From: Variovorax sp. J2L1-78
Lineage (GTDB): Bacteria > Pseudomonadota > Gammaproteobacteria > Burkholderiales > Burkholderiaceae_C
Assembly: GCF_030317205.1 (NCBI RefSeq)
Contig: NZ_JASZYB010000001.1
Coordinates: 868,001-932,000, forward strand
Direction: 5' to 3'
DNA length: 64,000 bases
In this document: positions 1 to 9,322 of the stretch, in pieces
Layout: each line of letters starts with the position of its first letter
How positions within the stretch are numbered: the first letter of the stretch is position 1
Notes under the pieces: generated by a model
Seen by the model: only the letters and a program-made list of their open reading frames with translations
The model's database searches: none
Told to the model about the DNA's origin: nothing
Position numbers and translations under genes: made by a program

Positions 1-485
1 CGCTGAAGGCGCGCTGCGCGCGAGCGGCGGTGCCCGTCATCTACGCCAACGACAACCTGGGCCGATGGCGCTCGGACTTCGGCAAGCTCATCGCCATGTC
101 GTTGGACCGCGGCGGCAATGCCGCGGCCGTGACGGCGGCCTTACGACCGTCCGAGCGCGACTACTTCGTTCTCAAGCCCAAGCACTCGGCGTTCTACGCG
201 ACACCGCTGACGCTTCTTCTGCAAGACTTGAAAGTTCACCATCTGCTGGTCGTCGGTACCGCCAGTGACCAGTGCGTGATGGCCACCGTTTCCGATGCCC
301 GAATGCGCGACCTGGAGGTCACAGTCCCACGCGATTGCGTGGCATCCCAAACGGAGGCACGCAACGCCACAGCACTGCAACAATTCGCGCAGGTGTTCAA
401 ACTGGCCACGCCGATGGGCGCCCGCGTCCGGCTACCCCGACCCACGCCTCATTCTGGGGTGGTCGACACTGGGCGCCGTGCCTGA
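1..485 (+). CDS. Isochorismatase-family cysteine hydrolase, 5' truncated
   Basis: C-terminal part of a cysteine hydrolase; the gene starts outside the window and the first complete codon is at base 3. The visible 160 residues carry the typical core: YANDN after a beta strand, the KPKHSAFY segment, and the nucleophile region VVGTASDQCVMATV with the catalytic Cys, followed by a conserved Asp-Ala-rich helix. Family members hydrolyse isochorismate, nicotinamide or carbamoyl-type amides in the cytoplasm. The substrate cannot be told from this fragment. No partner gene is visible on the same strand. Confidence 0.8.
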   Translation, partial: LKARCARAAVPVIYANDNLGRWRSDFGKLIAMSLDRGGNAAAVTAALRPSERDYFVLKPKHSAFYATPLTLLLQDLKVHHLLVVGTASDQCVMATVSDARMRDLEVTVPRDCVASQTEARNATALQQFAQVFKLATPMGARVRLPRPTPHSGVVDTGRRA

Positions 486-530
486 TGGCGATGCGCTGAA
501 ACCGAGGGCCGCCGCCGTCCACCCCCCGAC

Positions 531-1019
531 TTATCGGCGACGCTTCTTCAGCACGCTGAGCCTGCCATCGCTCTCCAATCGGGCGGCGCGCACCTCCTCG
601 ATGCGTTCCACGCCTTCTTCGCGCAGCTTTGCCTCCAGTTCTTCCATCGTGATCATCTCGCGCTTCAGCGCCTTGCGGTTGACGCGACCGTGACGCACCA
701 GGACCTCGGGCAGCGGCTCCAGAAATCTCGCAATTGCCGGCGACCGGAAGCTCAGCCAGTCCAGCGCAAAGTTCCAGCCGATGAGCGTCGACAGGAGCAC
801 CAGTCCATCGTTGATCGACCGGTACTCGCCCTGCATCGCATTGCTCGCCGCGTCGGCCACGAGGACCACGAAGAGCAGGTCCGCAACGCCCATGGAGCCG
901 ACGTCCCGCCGCAGGACGAAACGGAAAACCAGAAACAGGAACCAGTAAACCACCGACCCGCGAACGATCATGTGCCAGACCGGGAATTCCCGCGCGAAGA
1001 GGTCCGTCAGTTCGCTCAC
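531..1019 (-). CDS. DUF421/YetF-like membrane protein
   Basis: 162-residue protein starting at GTG 1017-1019, whose TGA overlap with the stop of the upstream gene (GTGA) decides the start over longer upstream extensions. Two or three N-terminal hydrophobic segments (around GSVVYWFLFLVFRFVL and a second ending in VVLVADAASNAMQ) precede a soluble C-terminal domain with the family-typical stretch LVRHGRVNRKALKREMIT, then a basic tail. DUF421 proteins are inner-membrane proteins of unknown function. It forms a two-gene overlapping unit with the 78-residue membrane protein upstream. Confidence 0.8.
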   Translation of the reverse strand: MSELTDLFAREFPVWHMIVRGSVVYWFLFLVFRFVLRRDVGSMGVADLLFVVLVADAASNAMQGEYRSINDGLVLLSTLIGWNFALDWLSFRSPAIARFLEPLPEVLVRHGRVNRKALKREMITMEELEAKLREEGVERIEEVRAARLESDGRLSVLKKRRR

Positions 1020-1252
1020 GACGTGGTCTCCGTCTTGAAGAGGCCACGCACGTTCAGCGCGGCCAGGCCCACCTGCAAGGCGATCAACGCCCAGGCCTGC
1101 GTATGAACGCCCCAAGCGACCCAGAGCAGATTGCTCAAAAGGAATACCCAGAAGCCCGCGTTGCGGCGCCCCTTGGCGCTCGAACCGACCAGGTAGGCGG
1201 CGGCGAGGGACGCTGCGAAGGCGGGCCACTGAACGATGTCGAGGATGTCCAT
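1016..1252 (-). CDS. Small membrane protein, three helices
   Basis: 78-residue hydrophobic protein with three predicted membrane segments (roughly residues 8-24, 31-47 and 52-70). It resembles the small amino-acid-transporter-like proteins found next to DUF421 genes. Its stop overlaps the start of the DUF421 gene, so the two are probably co-translated. No catalytic motif is visible and the function is unknown. Confidence 0.65.
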   Translation of the reverse strand: MDILDIVQWPAFAASLAAAYLVGSSAKGRRNAGFWVFLLSNLLWVAWGVHTQAWALIALQVGLAALNVRGLFKTETTS

Positions 1253-1570
1253 GGGTTGTCAGGCCGCAGCCGGCGTCGTTCGTTGCAGGTGGTGCATGAC
1301 GGTCTGGCCGTGAACGGCCTGCCTGTTCAACGAAAGAATGACGGAGCCGATCATGGAAGCCCTACGGTGGTGACAGTGCCTTGCACACCCTAGCCAGCCC
1401 GCAGCACGATGACCGTCGGCCAACGCGTGTCCAGCGTGTAGGTTGGCCGCCGCCGCGCGGCGCGTCTCCGGCCCGAGGAGAAGATCGCCTTGCACATTCC
1501 GCCTTTTTCCTACGCACGGCGAATGCTCCTGCGCGGATGTTCTGTGTCCCACGACCAAAGGAGCTTGTAG
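1253..1570. other. Intergenic region between divergent genes
   Basis: 318 bp separating the leftward membrane-protein pair from the rightward hemerythrin gene. No supported gene is seen. It should hold both promoters. A strong Shine-Dalgarno AAAGGAG at about 1557-1563 precedes the hemerythrin ATG. Confidence 0.6.
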
Positions 1571-2059
1571 ATGCCCACCACCCGCCCCCCCGCCGACGCT
1601 TGCAGCCTGCTCGACGCCGACCATCGCAATGTCAAGAAGCTCTTCAAGGAGTTCGAGCCCCTGGCAGAGTCCAAAGCCAAGACGGCCCCCGCAAAACGAA
1701 GAGAGTTGGCCGACCAGATCTGCATGGAATTGACGGTCCACGCCCGCATCGAGGAAGAAATCTTCTACCCCGCCCTGCGCGAGGCCATCAAGGAAGAAGA
1801 CCTGCTCGACGAGGCCGAAGTGGAACATGCCAGCGCCAAGGAACTCATCGCGCAGATCGAGGCAGGCGACGAGAACGATCCCAAGTGGTGCGCCAAGGTC
1901 ATCGTGCTGGGCGAGTACATCGACCACCACGTCAAGGAGGAGCGCAACGAGATTTTCGTCAAGGCCCGCGCAGCGAAGAAGCTGGACCTGGTGGCCATGA
2001 GGGACGAACTTCAGGCGCGCAAGGACGAACTGATGGCAGAAACAGCGGCCCTGGCCTGA
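1571..2059 (+). CDS. Hemerythrin HHE cation-binding protein
   Basis: 162 residues. Helical HHE pattern: LLDADHRNVKKLF with the first His, HARIEEEIFYPAL with His and Glu ligands, VEHASAKELI, then EYIDHHVKEERNEIF with the last His pair and Glu. These residues form the di-iron site of bacterial hemerythrin-like proteins, which bind O2, NO or iron in the cytoplasm. It stands alone with its own promoter region and a strong ribosome-binding site. The physiological ligand is unknown. Confidence 0.85.
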   Translation: MPTTRPPADACSLLDADHRNVKKLFKEFEPLAESKAKTAPAKRRELADQICMELTVHARIEEEIFYPALREAIKEEDLLDEAEVEHASAKELIAQIEAGDENDPKWCAKVIVLGEYIDHHVKEERNEIFVKARAAKKLDLVAMRDELQARKDELMAETAALA

Positions 2060-2110
2060 TCAGGACGCCGCCAGTCGGGAAGGGCGCGGTCGCTGCCAGG
2101 CGACCGCTGC

Positions 2111-3247
2111 TCACATCGACGCTTCGAGCATCTCGCGGTAGTCCTCGCGCGTGGCCAGGCGCGGGTTGGTCTTATGGCAGTGGTCGGCCATCGCGCCGTC
2201 GATCACCTTCTCGAACAGCGCGGGCGTCACGCCGACCTCGGCCAGCCCGCCCGGGAGCCCCAGGCGCCGGCTCATGTCGCGGATCGCGTCGCCCAGGTCG
2301 CCGGCTGAATCGAGGTTCATCGCACGGGCCATGCGCTGCAGGCGATGCTCTTTCTGCACCGATTCGGCCCCGGCGTTGAAACGGATCACGGCGGGGAGGA
2401 AGAGGGCGTTGAGCGTGCCGTGGTGCAGGCGCGGGTCGACGCCGCCCAGGCTGTGGCTGAGCGAATGCACGCAGCCCAGGCCCTTCTGGAAGGCCATGGC
2501 GCCCTGCATCGACGCGCTCATCAGGTTGAGCCGTGCCTCGCGGTCGCTGCCGTCCTTCGTGGCGCGTTCGATGTGGCCCCAGGCGCGCTCCAGGCCGTCG
2601 AGCGCGATGCCGTCGGCCGGCGGGTTGAAGGCCGCCGACATGAAGGTCTCCATGCAATGCGCGATGGCGTCCATGCCGGTGGCTGCTGTCAGGCGCGGCG
2701 GCAGCCCGCAGGTCAGCTCGGGGTCGCAGATGGCGGCCTTGGGCAGGATGTGCCAGCTGTGGAAGCCCAGCTTGCGGTGGTCGTCCACGATGAGGATCGC
2801 GCCGCGCGCCACCTCGCTGCCGGTGCCGCTCGTCGTGGGCACCGCGATCAGCGGCGCGACCTTCTCGGTGATCTTCGGCGAGCCGCCTTCGATGGTCGCG
2901 TAGGTCTTGAGCGGACCGTCGTGCGTGGCGGCGATGGCGACGCCCTTGGCGCAGTCGATGGCCGAGCCGCCGCCGACGGCGATCAGCCCGTCGCAGCGGC
3001 CGCTGCGGTACAGGTCGACGGCCGCACGCACGGCGGCCTCGGTCGGGTTCGACGGCGTCGCGTCGAACACGCTCACCTCCAGATCACCCAGCGCATCGAG
3101 CGTGGTCTGCAAGATGCCGGCGGCGCGCACGCCGGCGTCGGTCACGATCATCGGCCGGTGGATGCCCACGCGTGCGCACTCGGCGCTCAGCAGGCGGATC
3201 GCGCCGAAGTCGAACTGGATCTGGGTGAGGTACTGAATGAGGGCCAT
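2111..3247 (-). CDS. Iron-containing alcohol dehydrogenase / maleylacetate reductase-like
   Basis: 378 residues, the normal length for group III metal-dependent dehydrogenases. The N-terminal Rossmann part has GGGSAIDCAKG (about residue 95) and AVPTTSGTGSEV for nucleotide binding. The C-terminal helical domain has metal ligands in TGMDAIAHCMET, GCVHSLSHSLGG and DPRLHHG. Known members reduce maleylacetate or oxidise short alcohols with NAD(P). No ring-cleavage genes adjoin it, so a maleylacetate role is only one option. It is transcribed away from the alpha/beta hydrolase at 3392, with a shared 144-bp promoter region. Confidence 0.85.
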   Translation of the reverse strand: MALIQYLTQIQFDFGAIRLLSAECARVGIHRPMIVTDAGVRAAGILQTTLDALGDLEVSVFDATPSNPTEAAVRAAVDLYRSGRCDGLIAVGGGSAIDCAKGVAIAATHDGPLKTYATIEGGSPKITEKVAPLIAVPTTSGTGSEVARGAILIVDDHRKLGFHSWHILPKAAICDPELTCGLPPRLTAATGMDAIAHCMETFMSAAFNPPADGIALDGLERAWGHIERATKDGSDREARLNLMSASMQGAMAFQKGLGCVHSLSHSLGGVDPRLHHGTLNALFLPAVIRFNAGAESVQKEHRLQRMARAMNLDSAGDLGDAIRDMSRRLGLPGGLAEVGVTPALFEKVIDGAMADHCHKTNPRLATREDYREMLEASM

Positions 3248-3391
3248 GGGAATGCGTCGATGCGAAAGGTGGCTGTACGATTTGACGAAACGAATCTAGC
3301 AACAGGATCCCATCTTGCCCATGCACAAAACCCTTGCCGCTGTCGCCGCGGGAACACCTTCTTCTCCCGTGCTGACGGCACCTGGCCGCCC

Positions 3392-4321
3392 ATGCTGACG
3401 CCGAAGATGGCGAGCGTGGTCGAGCGCATGGCCCGTGCCGGCCATCCACCGTTCCATGAACTGACGGCCGCCGAAGCCAAGGCCTCGTACGAAAAAGGCG
3501 CCGGCGTGCTCGAGGTGCCGAAGCCGGCGTTGGCCCGGGTCGAGGATTTCCACATCGCCGCGCGGGATGGCTTCGGCCTGCCGGCGCGCCTCTATGCGCC
3601 CTCGGCCGATGTGCTGCCGGTGCTGGTCTTCTTCCACGGCGGCGGCTTCACCGTCGGCAGCATCGCCACGCACGACACCTTATGCCGCGTGCTGGCCAGC
3701 CGCAGCGGCTGCGCCGTGGTGTCGATCGATTACCGGCTCGCACCCGAATACAAATTCCCGACTGCTTCCGACGATGCCTGGGACGCCGTGCAATTCGTGG
3801 CGCGCGAGGCGGCGTCGCTCGGCCTCGACGGCAGCCGGGTGGCGCTGGGCGGCGACAGTGCGGGCGGCACGCTGGCGGCGGTGTGCGCCGTGATGGCGCG
3901 CGATGCGGGCATTCCGGTCGCGCTGCAGGTGCTGTTCTACCCGGGCACCACCGCCCACCAGGACACGCCGTCGCACGAGCGCTTTGCCTGCGGCCCGCTG
4001 CTCGACGAACCGCTCATCAGCTGGTTCTTCGGCCAGTACGTGCGCACGCCGGCCGACCGCAACGACTGGCGCTTCGCCCCTCTCAACGCCGACGACGTCG
4101 AGGGCGTCGCGCCCGCCTGGATCGGGCTGGCCGAGGCCGACCCGCTGATCGACGAAGGCGTCGCCTACGCCGACAAGCTGCGCGCGGCCGGGGTGCCAGT
4201 CGATCTGGAGATCTACCGCGGCGTGATCCACGAATTCATCAAGATGGGCCGGGCCATTCCCGAAGCGCTGCAGGCGCATGCCGACGCGGCCCGCGCCATG
4301 AAGGAGGCCTTGAAGCCATGA
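3392..4321 (+). CDS. Alpha/beta hydrolase (HSL-type esterase)
   Basis: 309 residues from ATG 3392. It has the hormone-sensitive-lipase oxyanion motif HGGGF (about residue 81), the nucleophile elbow GDSAGG (Ser about 155), and the acid and base in AEADPLIDEG (about 250) and GVIHEF (about 280). Such enzymes hydrolyse short acyl esters in the cytoplasm. The stop codon overlaps the ATG of the thioesterase-GNAT gene (ATGA), so the two are translationally coupled and may act on the same acyl compound. Confidence 0.88.
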   Translation: MLTPKMASVVERMARAGHPPFHELTAAEAKASYEKGAGVLEVPKPALARVEDFHIAARDGFGLPARLYAPSADVLPVLVFFHGGGFTVGSIATHDTLCRVLASRSGCAVVSIDYRLAPEYKFPTASDDAWDAVQFVAREAASLGLDGSRVALGGDSAGGTLAAVCAVMARDAGIPVALQVLFYPGTTAHQDTPSHERFACGPLLDEPLISWFFGQYVRTPADRNDWRFAPLNADDVEGVAPAWIGLAEADPLIDEGVAYADKLRAAGVPVDLEIYRGVIHEFIKMGRAIPEALQAHADAARAMKEALKP

Positions 4322-5187
4322 TCGAACTGAAAAACCGCCGCGACTTCCGTTTCTTCCACCGCCTGCGCGTGCGCTGGGCGGAAGTCGACATGCAGAAGAT
4401 CGTCTTCAACGCGCACTACCTGATGTACTTCGACACCGCCATCGCCGACTACTGGCGCGCGCTGGCGCTGCCGTACGAAGAATCCATGGCCGCGCTCGGC
4501 GGCGACCTGTACGTGAAGAAGTCGACCATCGAGTTCAATGCCTCGGCCCGCATGGACGACGTGCTCGACGTCGCGATGAAGTGCGTGCGCGTCGGCAACT
4601 CGTCCATCGTGTTCCACGGCGGCCTGTTCCGCGGCGACGATCTGCTCGTGACCTGCGAGCTGGTCTACGTCTTCGCCGACCCGGCCACGCAGACCTCCCG
4701 ACCGGTGCCGGACGAACTGCGCGCGATCTTCGCCGCCTACGAAGCCAGGGAGCCCATGGCCACGGTCGAGACCGGCGACTGGCAGAAGCTCGGCAGCGGT
4801 GCCGGCGGCCTGCGCCGGGCGGTGTTCGTCAAGGAGCAGCGCATCCCCGAAGACCTGGAATGGGACGAACATGACGTGACCGCGCTGCATGCCGTGGCCC
4901 GCAACCGACTCGGGCGGGTGATCGGCACTGCACGGCTGATCCGCGAAGCGCCCGGGCTGGCGCGTGTCGGACGGATGGCGGTGCACCGCTCCCTGCGCGG
5001 CGGCGGGCACGGCGCGGCGGTCCTGCGCGCGCTGGAAGCCGCCGCGCTCGCCAGGGGCGATCGGGCGGTGACGCTGCATGCGCAGCGCAGTGCCGAAGCT
5101 TTTTATCAACGGCTGGGTTACGCGCCTTATGGCGAGCCCTTCGAGGAAGCCGGCATCGCGCACATCGAGATGCGCCGGCCGCTCTGA
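4318..5187 (+). CDS. Fusion: YbgC/FadM-type acyl-CoA thioesterase + GNAT acetyltransferase
   Basis: 289 residues with two domains. Residues 1-135 are a hotdog thioesterase with the YbgC signature RVRWAEVDMQKIVFNAHYL, where the Asp is catalytic. Residues about 145-289 are a GNAT domain with the acetyl-CoA loop RGGGHGAAVLRALE and a C-terminal AFYQRLGYAPYG segment. The two activities are usually on separate proteins; here they share one uninterrupted frame with a short linker (EAREPMATVETGDW). Substrates are unknown. It ends 6 bp from the convergent ygfZ. Confidence 0.85.
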   Translation: MIELKNRRDFRFFHRLRVRWAEVDMQKIVFNAHYLMYFDTAIADYWRALALPYEESMAALGGDLYVKKSTIEFNASARMDDVLDVAMKCVRVGNSSIVFHGGLFRGDDLLVTCELVYVFADPATQTSRPVPDELRAIFAAYEAREPMATVETGDWQKLGSGAGGLRRAVFVKEQRIPEDLEWDEHDVTALHAVARNRLGRVIGTARLIREAPGLARVGRMAVHRSLRGGGHGAAVLRALEAAALARGDRAVTLHAQRSAEAFYQRLGYAPYGEPFEEAGIAHIEMRRPL

Positions 5188-5193
5188 GCGTTC

Positions 5194-6135
5194 TCAGATG
5201 TCGGCGAGCAGCGGGTACGGCAGCGGCTCGACAGCGAGAGCCGGCCCGGTGGCACTGCCGGCGTGCAGCGGGCCTGCGTCCAGCGCCGCGATCTGCATCG
5301 ACACGAGCGCCGCCCAGCGGCCGTCGGGTGCCGGGGCGGCCTGGACCACCGTGCCCACGGGCTGCTCGGCATCGCTGGCCGCGAAGACTTCCTGCCCGGC
5401 CTCGACCGGTGCATCGGCCGTCGCGACGTACGCGCGACGCTTCAGCGTGCCGCGGAACTGGCTGCGCGCCACGATCTCCTGGCCGGGGTAGCAGCCCTTC
5501 TTGAAGTTCACGCCGCCGATCGACTCGTAGTTGAGCATCTGCGGCACGAAGGCGTCGAGCACCGGGGTCGTGAGCGTGGCGACGCCGCTGCGCACCTCGC
5601 TCCACTGCCAGAGCGTGGCGTCCAGTTCGTCGCCGACCGGTCGGGGCGCGGCCACGGGCGCCAGCCAGAGCGCGCGCGGGACGCCATCGGCGGGATACAG
5701 CGGGACGATGCTGATCTCGTCCTCGCTGCCGGCCACCGGTCGCGCGATGCGCGTGCCCGGCGGCGATGCGGCATCGATGCCGTTGGCCGCGAGCGCCGTG
5801 CCTGCGAGGCCGAAGAGGGCGGTCGACTCGGTCGCGTCGCTCAGTTTCACCTTCGCCCGCAGCACGTACATCGAGAGTCGCTTGAGCGTGGCCGCCAGGA
5901 TGTCGCGGCTGCAGACCAGCAGGACAAGCTCAGGATGCGGCCGCACGCCGATGAAGCTGGCGATCATCCGGCCCTTGGCGGTGCACAGCGCCGCAAGGCG
6001 TGCCTCGCCGGGTTGGAGCAGGGCGAAGTCCTGGGTCAGCTGGCCGTGGAGGAAGCTGGCGGCGTCGGCGCCTTCGGCGCGGATCACGCCCAGGTGGGAG
6101 AGGGCGGTTACACCATTCGGAAGAGCAGAGGTCAT
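5194..6135 (-). CDS. ygfZ: Folate-dependent Fe-S cluster protein YgfZ
   Basis: 313 residues from ATG 6133-6135; longer in-frame extension upstream runs antisense to mltG and is rejected. It shows the family signature KGCYPGQEIVAR with the essential Cys, and an N-terminal GcvT-like part (FLHGQLTQDF). YgfZ uses tetrahydrofolate to help assemble or repair Fe-S clusters such as that of MiaB. It is divergent from mltG with only 12 bp between start codons, an arrangement common in Comamonadaceae. Confidence 0.92.
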   Translation of the reverse strand: MTSALPNGVTALSHLGVIRAEGADAASFLHGQLTQDFALLQPGEARLAALCTAKGRMIASFIGVRPHPELVLLVCSRDILAATLKRLSMYVLRAKVKLSDATESTALFGLAGTALAANGIDAASPPGTRIARPVAGSEDEISIVPLYPADGVPRALWLAPVAAPRPVGDELDATLWQWSEVRSGVATLTTPVLDAFVPQMLNYESIGGVNFKKGCYPGQEIVARSQFRGTLKRRAYVATADAPVEAGQEVFAASDAEQPVGTVVQAAPAPDGRWAALVSMQIAALDAGPLHAGSATGPALAVEPLPYPLLADI

Positions 6136-6147
6136 CGCTGAATTATC

Positions 6148-7260
6148 ATGGTCGGCACCCGCCCGTGGGGCTCGCAGGGCTACCGCCCACGGCGCGACTT
6201 TCCGCTGTCGCCCATTCCCTTTTTCCTTGGCTTTCGCTTGCGCCGCTTCTTCCTGACCCTCTTTCTGCTCGCCGCGCTCAGCGCGCTGGGTGCCGGTGCC
6301 TGGGGCCTGTGGTGGGTGCATCGCCCGCTCGATCTGCCTGCGGCGAACGTCGACCTGTCGGTCGAGCCCGGCACCACGCCGCGCGGCGTCGCCGAGGCCG
6401 TGGCCGCCACCGGCACGCGCGTGCAGCCGCAGTTGCTCTATGCCTGGTTCCGCTTCTCCGGGCAGGACCGGCAGATCCGCGCCGGCAGCTACGAGCTGGA
6501 GCGCGGCGTCACCCCGCGCACCTTGCTCAACATGCTCGTGCGCGGCGAGGAAGCGACCCGCAGTCTGGTGCTGGTCGAGGGTTGGAACTTCCGCCAGGTG
6601 CGCGCGGCGCTGGCCAAGGCCGAGCAGCTCAAGCCCGAGACGGTGGGGGAGAGCGACAGCGCCCTGATGGCCCGGCTCGGCCGGCCCGGCGTCCATCCGG
6701 AAGGGCGCTTCTTCCCGGACACCTACACCTACTCCAAGGGCTCCACCGACACCGCCTTGCTGCAGCGGGCGATGCGCGCGATGGACAAGAAACTGGAAGC
6801 GGCCTGGGCCGCGCGCGCCAGCGACCTGCCGCTGAAGTCGGCCGATGATCTGTTGATTTTGGCCAGCATTGTCGAGAAGGAGACAGGCCAGGCCAAGGAC
6901 CGACCCGAAGTCGCCGCCGTTTTCATCAATCGGTTGCGCGTGGGCATGCCGCTGCAGACCGACCCCACCGTCATCTACGGTCTGGGCGCAGCCTTCGACG
7001 GCAACCTGCGCAAGAAGGACCTGCAGACTGACACGCCCTGGAACACCTACACCCGCGGCGGCCTGCCACCGACGCCGATCGCGATGCCGGGCAAGGCCGC
7101 GCTCCTGGCCACGGTGCAGCCGGCACCCAGCAAGGCGTTGTATTTCGTCTCGCGCGGCGACGGCTCCAGCCAGTTCAGCACGTCGCTGGACGAGCACAAC
7201 CGCGCCGTGAACCGCTACCAGCGCGGCATCGAGCCCAAACCCAAGAGCAACGGACCATGA
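6148..7260 (+). CDS. mltG: Endolytic murein transglycosylase MltG
   Basis: 370 residues. A cytoplasmic N-terminus is followed by one membrane helix (about residues 33-53), a LysM-like region and the YceG domain. The catalytic Glu lies in ASIVEKETG (about residue 243), followed by [22 protein letters not shown] and [13 protein letters not shown]. MltG cleaves nascent glycan strands in the periplasm and so sets their length. The first 20 or so residues before the helix could be trimmed by a later start. The stop overlaps the ATG of tmk (ATGA). Confidence 0.93.
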   Translation: MVGTRPWGSQGYRPRRDFPLSPIPFFLGFRLRRFFLTLFLLAALSALGAGAWGLWWVHRPLDLPAANVDLSVEPGTTPRGVAEAVAATGTRVQPQLLYAWFRFSGQDRQIRAGSYELERGVTPRTLLNMLVRGEEATRSLVLVEGWNFRQVRAALAKAEQLKPETVGESDSALMARLGRPGVHPEGRFFPDTYTYSKGSTDTALLQRAMRAMDKKLEAAWAARASDLPLKSADDLLILASIVEKETGQAKDRPEVAAVFINRLRVGMPLQTDPTVIYGLGAAFDGNLRKKDLQTDTPWNTYTRGGLPPTPIAMPGKAALLATVQPAPSKALYFVSRGDGSSQFSTSLDEHNRAVNRYQRGIEPKPKSNGP

Positions 7261-7892
7261 GCGGACTCTTTCTGACGCTGGAAGGCATCGACGGCGCGGG
7301 CAAGTCGAGCCACATCGATGCGCTCGAGGCGCTGTTCCGCGCCGCGGGCCGCGCCGTCACGCGCACGCGCGAGCCGGGCGGTACGCCGCTGGCCGAGACG
7401 TTGCGCGGGCTGATCCTGTCGCAGCCCATGGATGCGCTGACCGAATCGCTGCTGGTCTTCGCGGCGCGGCGCGACCACATCGTGCAAGTGATCGCGCCCG
7501 CCCTCGCGCGCGGCGACGTCGTGCTGTGCGACCGCTTCACCGACGCCACCTTCGCCTACCAGGGCGCGGGCCGCGGCTTCGATGCCGAGGTGCTGTCGAC
7601 GCTGGAGCGTTGGGCGCAGGCGGGGCAGGGCGGCAATGGGGATGGATTGCTCCAGCCCGACATCACGCTGTGGTTCGACCTGAAGCCGGAGATCGCCGCC
7701 GAACGGCTGGCCGGGGCTCGGCTGCCGGACAAGTTCGAGGCGCAGCCGGTCGAGTTCTTCCGGCGTGTGGCCGCCGGCTATGCCGAGCGTGCGGCGGCCA
7801 CGCGCTTCGTTCGCATCGACGCCGATTGCCCGCGGGAGCAGGTGTGGCAGCAGGTCGAATCGACACTGCGCGAACGCGGGCTGATCACATGA
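7257..7892 (+). CDS. tmk: Thymidylate kinase
   Basis: 211 residues. Walker [11 protein letters not shown] at residues 8-17, the TMP-binding [10 protein letters not shown], the catalytic [17 protein letters not shown], and a LID region RLPDKFEAQ. It phosphorylates dTMP to dTDP in the cytoplasm. It sits in the conserved mltG-tmk-holB run and overlaps both neighbours by four bases. Confidence 0.95.
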   Translation: MSGLFLTLEGIDGAGKSSHIDALEALFRAAGRAVTRTREPGGTPLAETLRGLILSQPMDALTESLLVFAARRDHIVQVIAPALARGDVVLCDRFTDATFAYQGAGRGFDAEVLSTLERWAQAGQGGNGDGLLQPDITLWFDLKPEIAAERLAGARLPDKFEAQPVEFFRRVAAGYAERAAATRFVRIDADCPREQVWQQVESTLRERGLIT

Positions 7893-8890
7893 TGGCGATG
7901 TCGCCCTGGCTGGTGCGCCCGCTGTCCGATCTGCTGCGGCAGCGCGCGCATGCCTGGCTGTTGCAGGGGCCGTCCGGCCTCGGCCAGTACGAACTGGCCC
8001 TGGCGCTCGCCTCGGCCTGGCTCTGTGAACAGCCGAGCGGCGAGGGCGCCTGCGGCCATTGCCCGAGCTGCCACGCGATCGCAGTCCGCACGCATGCCGA
8101 CCTGTGCGTGCTGATGCCCGAGGTCGCCATGATGGAACTGGGTTGGCCGCTCGACGAGAAGTCGCAGGCCGACATCGAGGACAAGAAGCGCAAGCCCAGC
8201 CGCGAGATCCGCGTCGAGGCGATGCGCGACGCCGTCGGCTTCGCCCAGCGCACGAGCGCACGTGGCCGCGGCAAGGTGGTGCTGGTCTACCCGGCCGAGC
8301 GCATGAACGCGATCACGGCCAATGCCTTGCTCAAGACGCTGGAGGAGCCGGTCGGCGATGTCCGCTTCGTGCTCGCCAGCGAGGCTGCCTGGCAGTTGCT
8401 GCCGACCATCCGAAGCCGCTGCCTGGGCTTCACCTTGCCGTGGCCGACGGACAGCGAAGCCATCGCGTGGCTGGCGGCACACGAGGTGCCCGCCGCCGAC
8501 GCGCCCGCCTTGCTGCGCGCCGCGGGTGGCCGTCCGAGCGATGCGCTCCGTCTGGCGCGCACCGGCCAATCCCCCAAAGCCTGGTCGCTGCTGCCCAAGG
8601 CGATGCAGCGCGGCGAAGTCGGTGCACTGAGCGACCATGCGCCACCGCAGGCGATCGATGCATTGCAGAAGCTTTGCCACGACCTGATGGCCGTGAGCAG
8701 CGGCGCCGCGCCGCGTTTCTTTGCCGAAGCCGAGCTGCCACCGGCACCGCCGCCGGTCGTTCTGGCCCGCTGGTCGAAGTCGCTGGCCGCCGCGGCGCGC
8801 ACCGCGGAGCATCCCTTCAATGCGGGTCTCATGCTCGAAGCGCTTGTGAGCGAGGCGCGAAGCGCCCTAAACTCGGGCCGTCGCCCATGA
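7889..8890 (+). CDS. holB: DNA polymerase III subunit delta'
   Basis: 333 residues starting at ATG 7889, overlapping the tmk stop; an ATG also follows at 7892. The clamp-loader ATPase fold starts with [15 protein letters not shown], a non-canonical P-loop as expected for delta'. A zinc module [16 protein letters not shown] follows, then [24 protein letters not shown] (sensor region) and TIRSRC. It is part of the replisome clamp loader. Confidence 0.93.
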   Translation: MMAMSPWLVRPLSDLLRQRAHAWLLQGPSGLGQYELALALASAWLCEQPSGEGACGHCPSCHAIAVRTHADLCVLMPEVAMMELGWPLDEKSQADIEDKKRKPSREIRVEAMRDAVGFAQRTSARGRGKVVLVYPAERMNAITANALLKTLEEPVGDVRFVLASEAAWQLLPTIRSRCLGFTLPWPTDSEAIAWLAAHEVPAADAPALLRAAGGRPSDALRLARTGQSPKAWSLLPKAMQRGEVGALSDHAPPQAIDALQKLCHDLMAVSSGAAPRFFAEAELPPAPPPVVLARWSKSLAAAARTAEHPFNAGLMLEALVSEARSALNSGRRP

Positions 8891-9255
8891 ACACGCCCAT
8901 CGCCACACCCGCGCCCGCCCGTCCCAGCGTCATCCAGCTGGCGATCAAGGAAAAAGGGGCGCTTTACGCCGCCTACATCCCGCTCTTCGCGGAAGGCGGC
9001 ATCTTCATCCCGACCGCGCGCGAGTACCGGCTGGGTGACGACGTCTACGTGCTGCTCACGCTGCCGGACGACCCGCAACGCTATCCGGTGGCCGGCAAGG
9101 TCGCCTGGATCACGCCGGCGCGCGCCGCGGGCAGCCGCGCGCCGGGCGTCGGTGTGCGCTTTCCGGCGGACGAAAAATCGCGCCAGCTCAAGGCCCGCAT
9201 CGAGGAAGCGCTGGGCGGCTCGATGGCGTCGGACCGCCCGACCCAGACCATCTGA
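8887..9255 (+). CDS. pilZ: PilZ-domain protein
   Basis: 122 residues, start overlapping the holB stop. A single beta-rich PilZ domain contains EGGIFIPT, VYVLLTLPDD, GKVAWITP and GVGVRFP. This is the type IV pilus PilZ form that lacks the canonical c-di-GMP RxxxR motif at the N-terminus. It is conserved between holB and tatD in beta- and gammaproteobacteria and is needed for pilus biogenesis in Pseudomonas. Confidence 0.88.
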   Translation: MNTPIATPAPARPSVIQLAIKEKGALYAAYIPLFAEGGIFIPTAREYRLGDDVYVLLTLPDDPQRYPVAGKVAWITPARAAGSRAPGVGVRFPADEKSRQLKARIEEALGGSMASDRPTQTI

Positions 9256-9322
9256 CCCGCGCGCCCTGCGCCTGACGCCGCCGCCCGGCGGCGTGCCCGC
9301 TTTGCCGTTGCCGCTCCCGCCC

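Noticed and set aside
6136..7197. Long minus-strand extension upstream of ygfZ
   Set aside because: It lies antisense to mltG; the YgfZ domain begins exactly at ATG 6133-6135.
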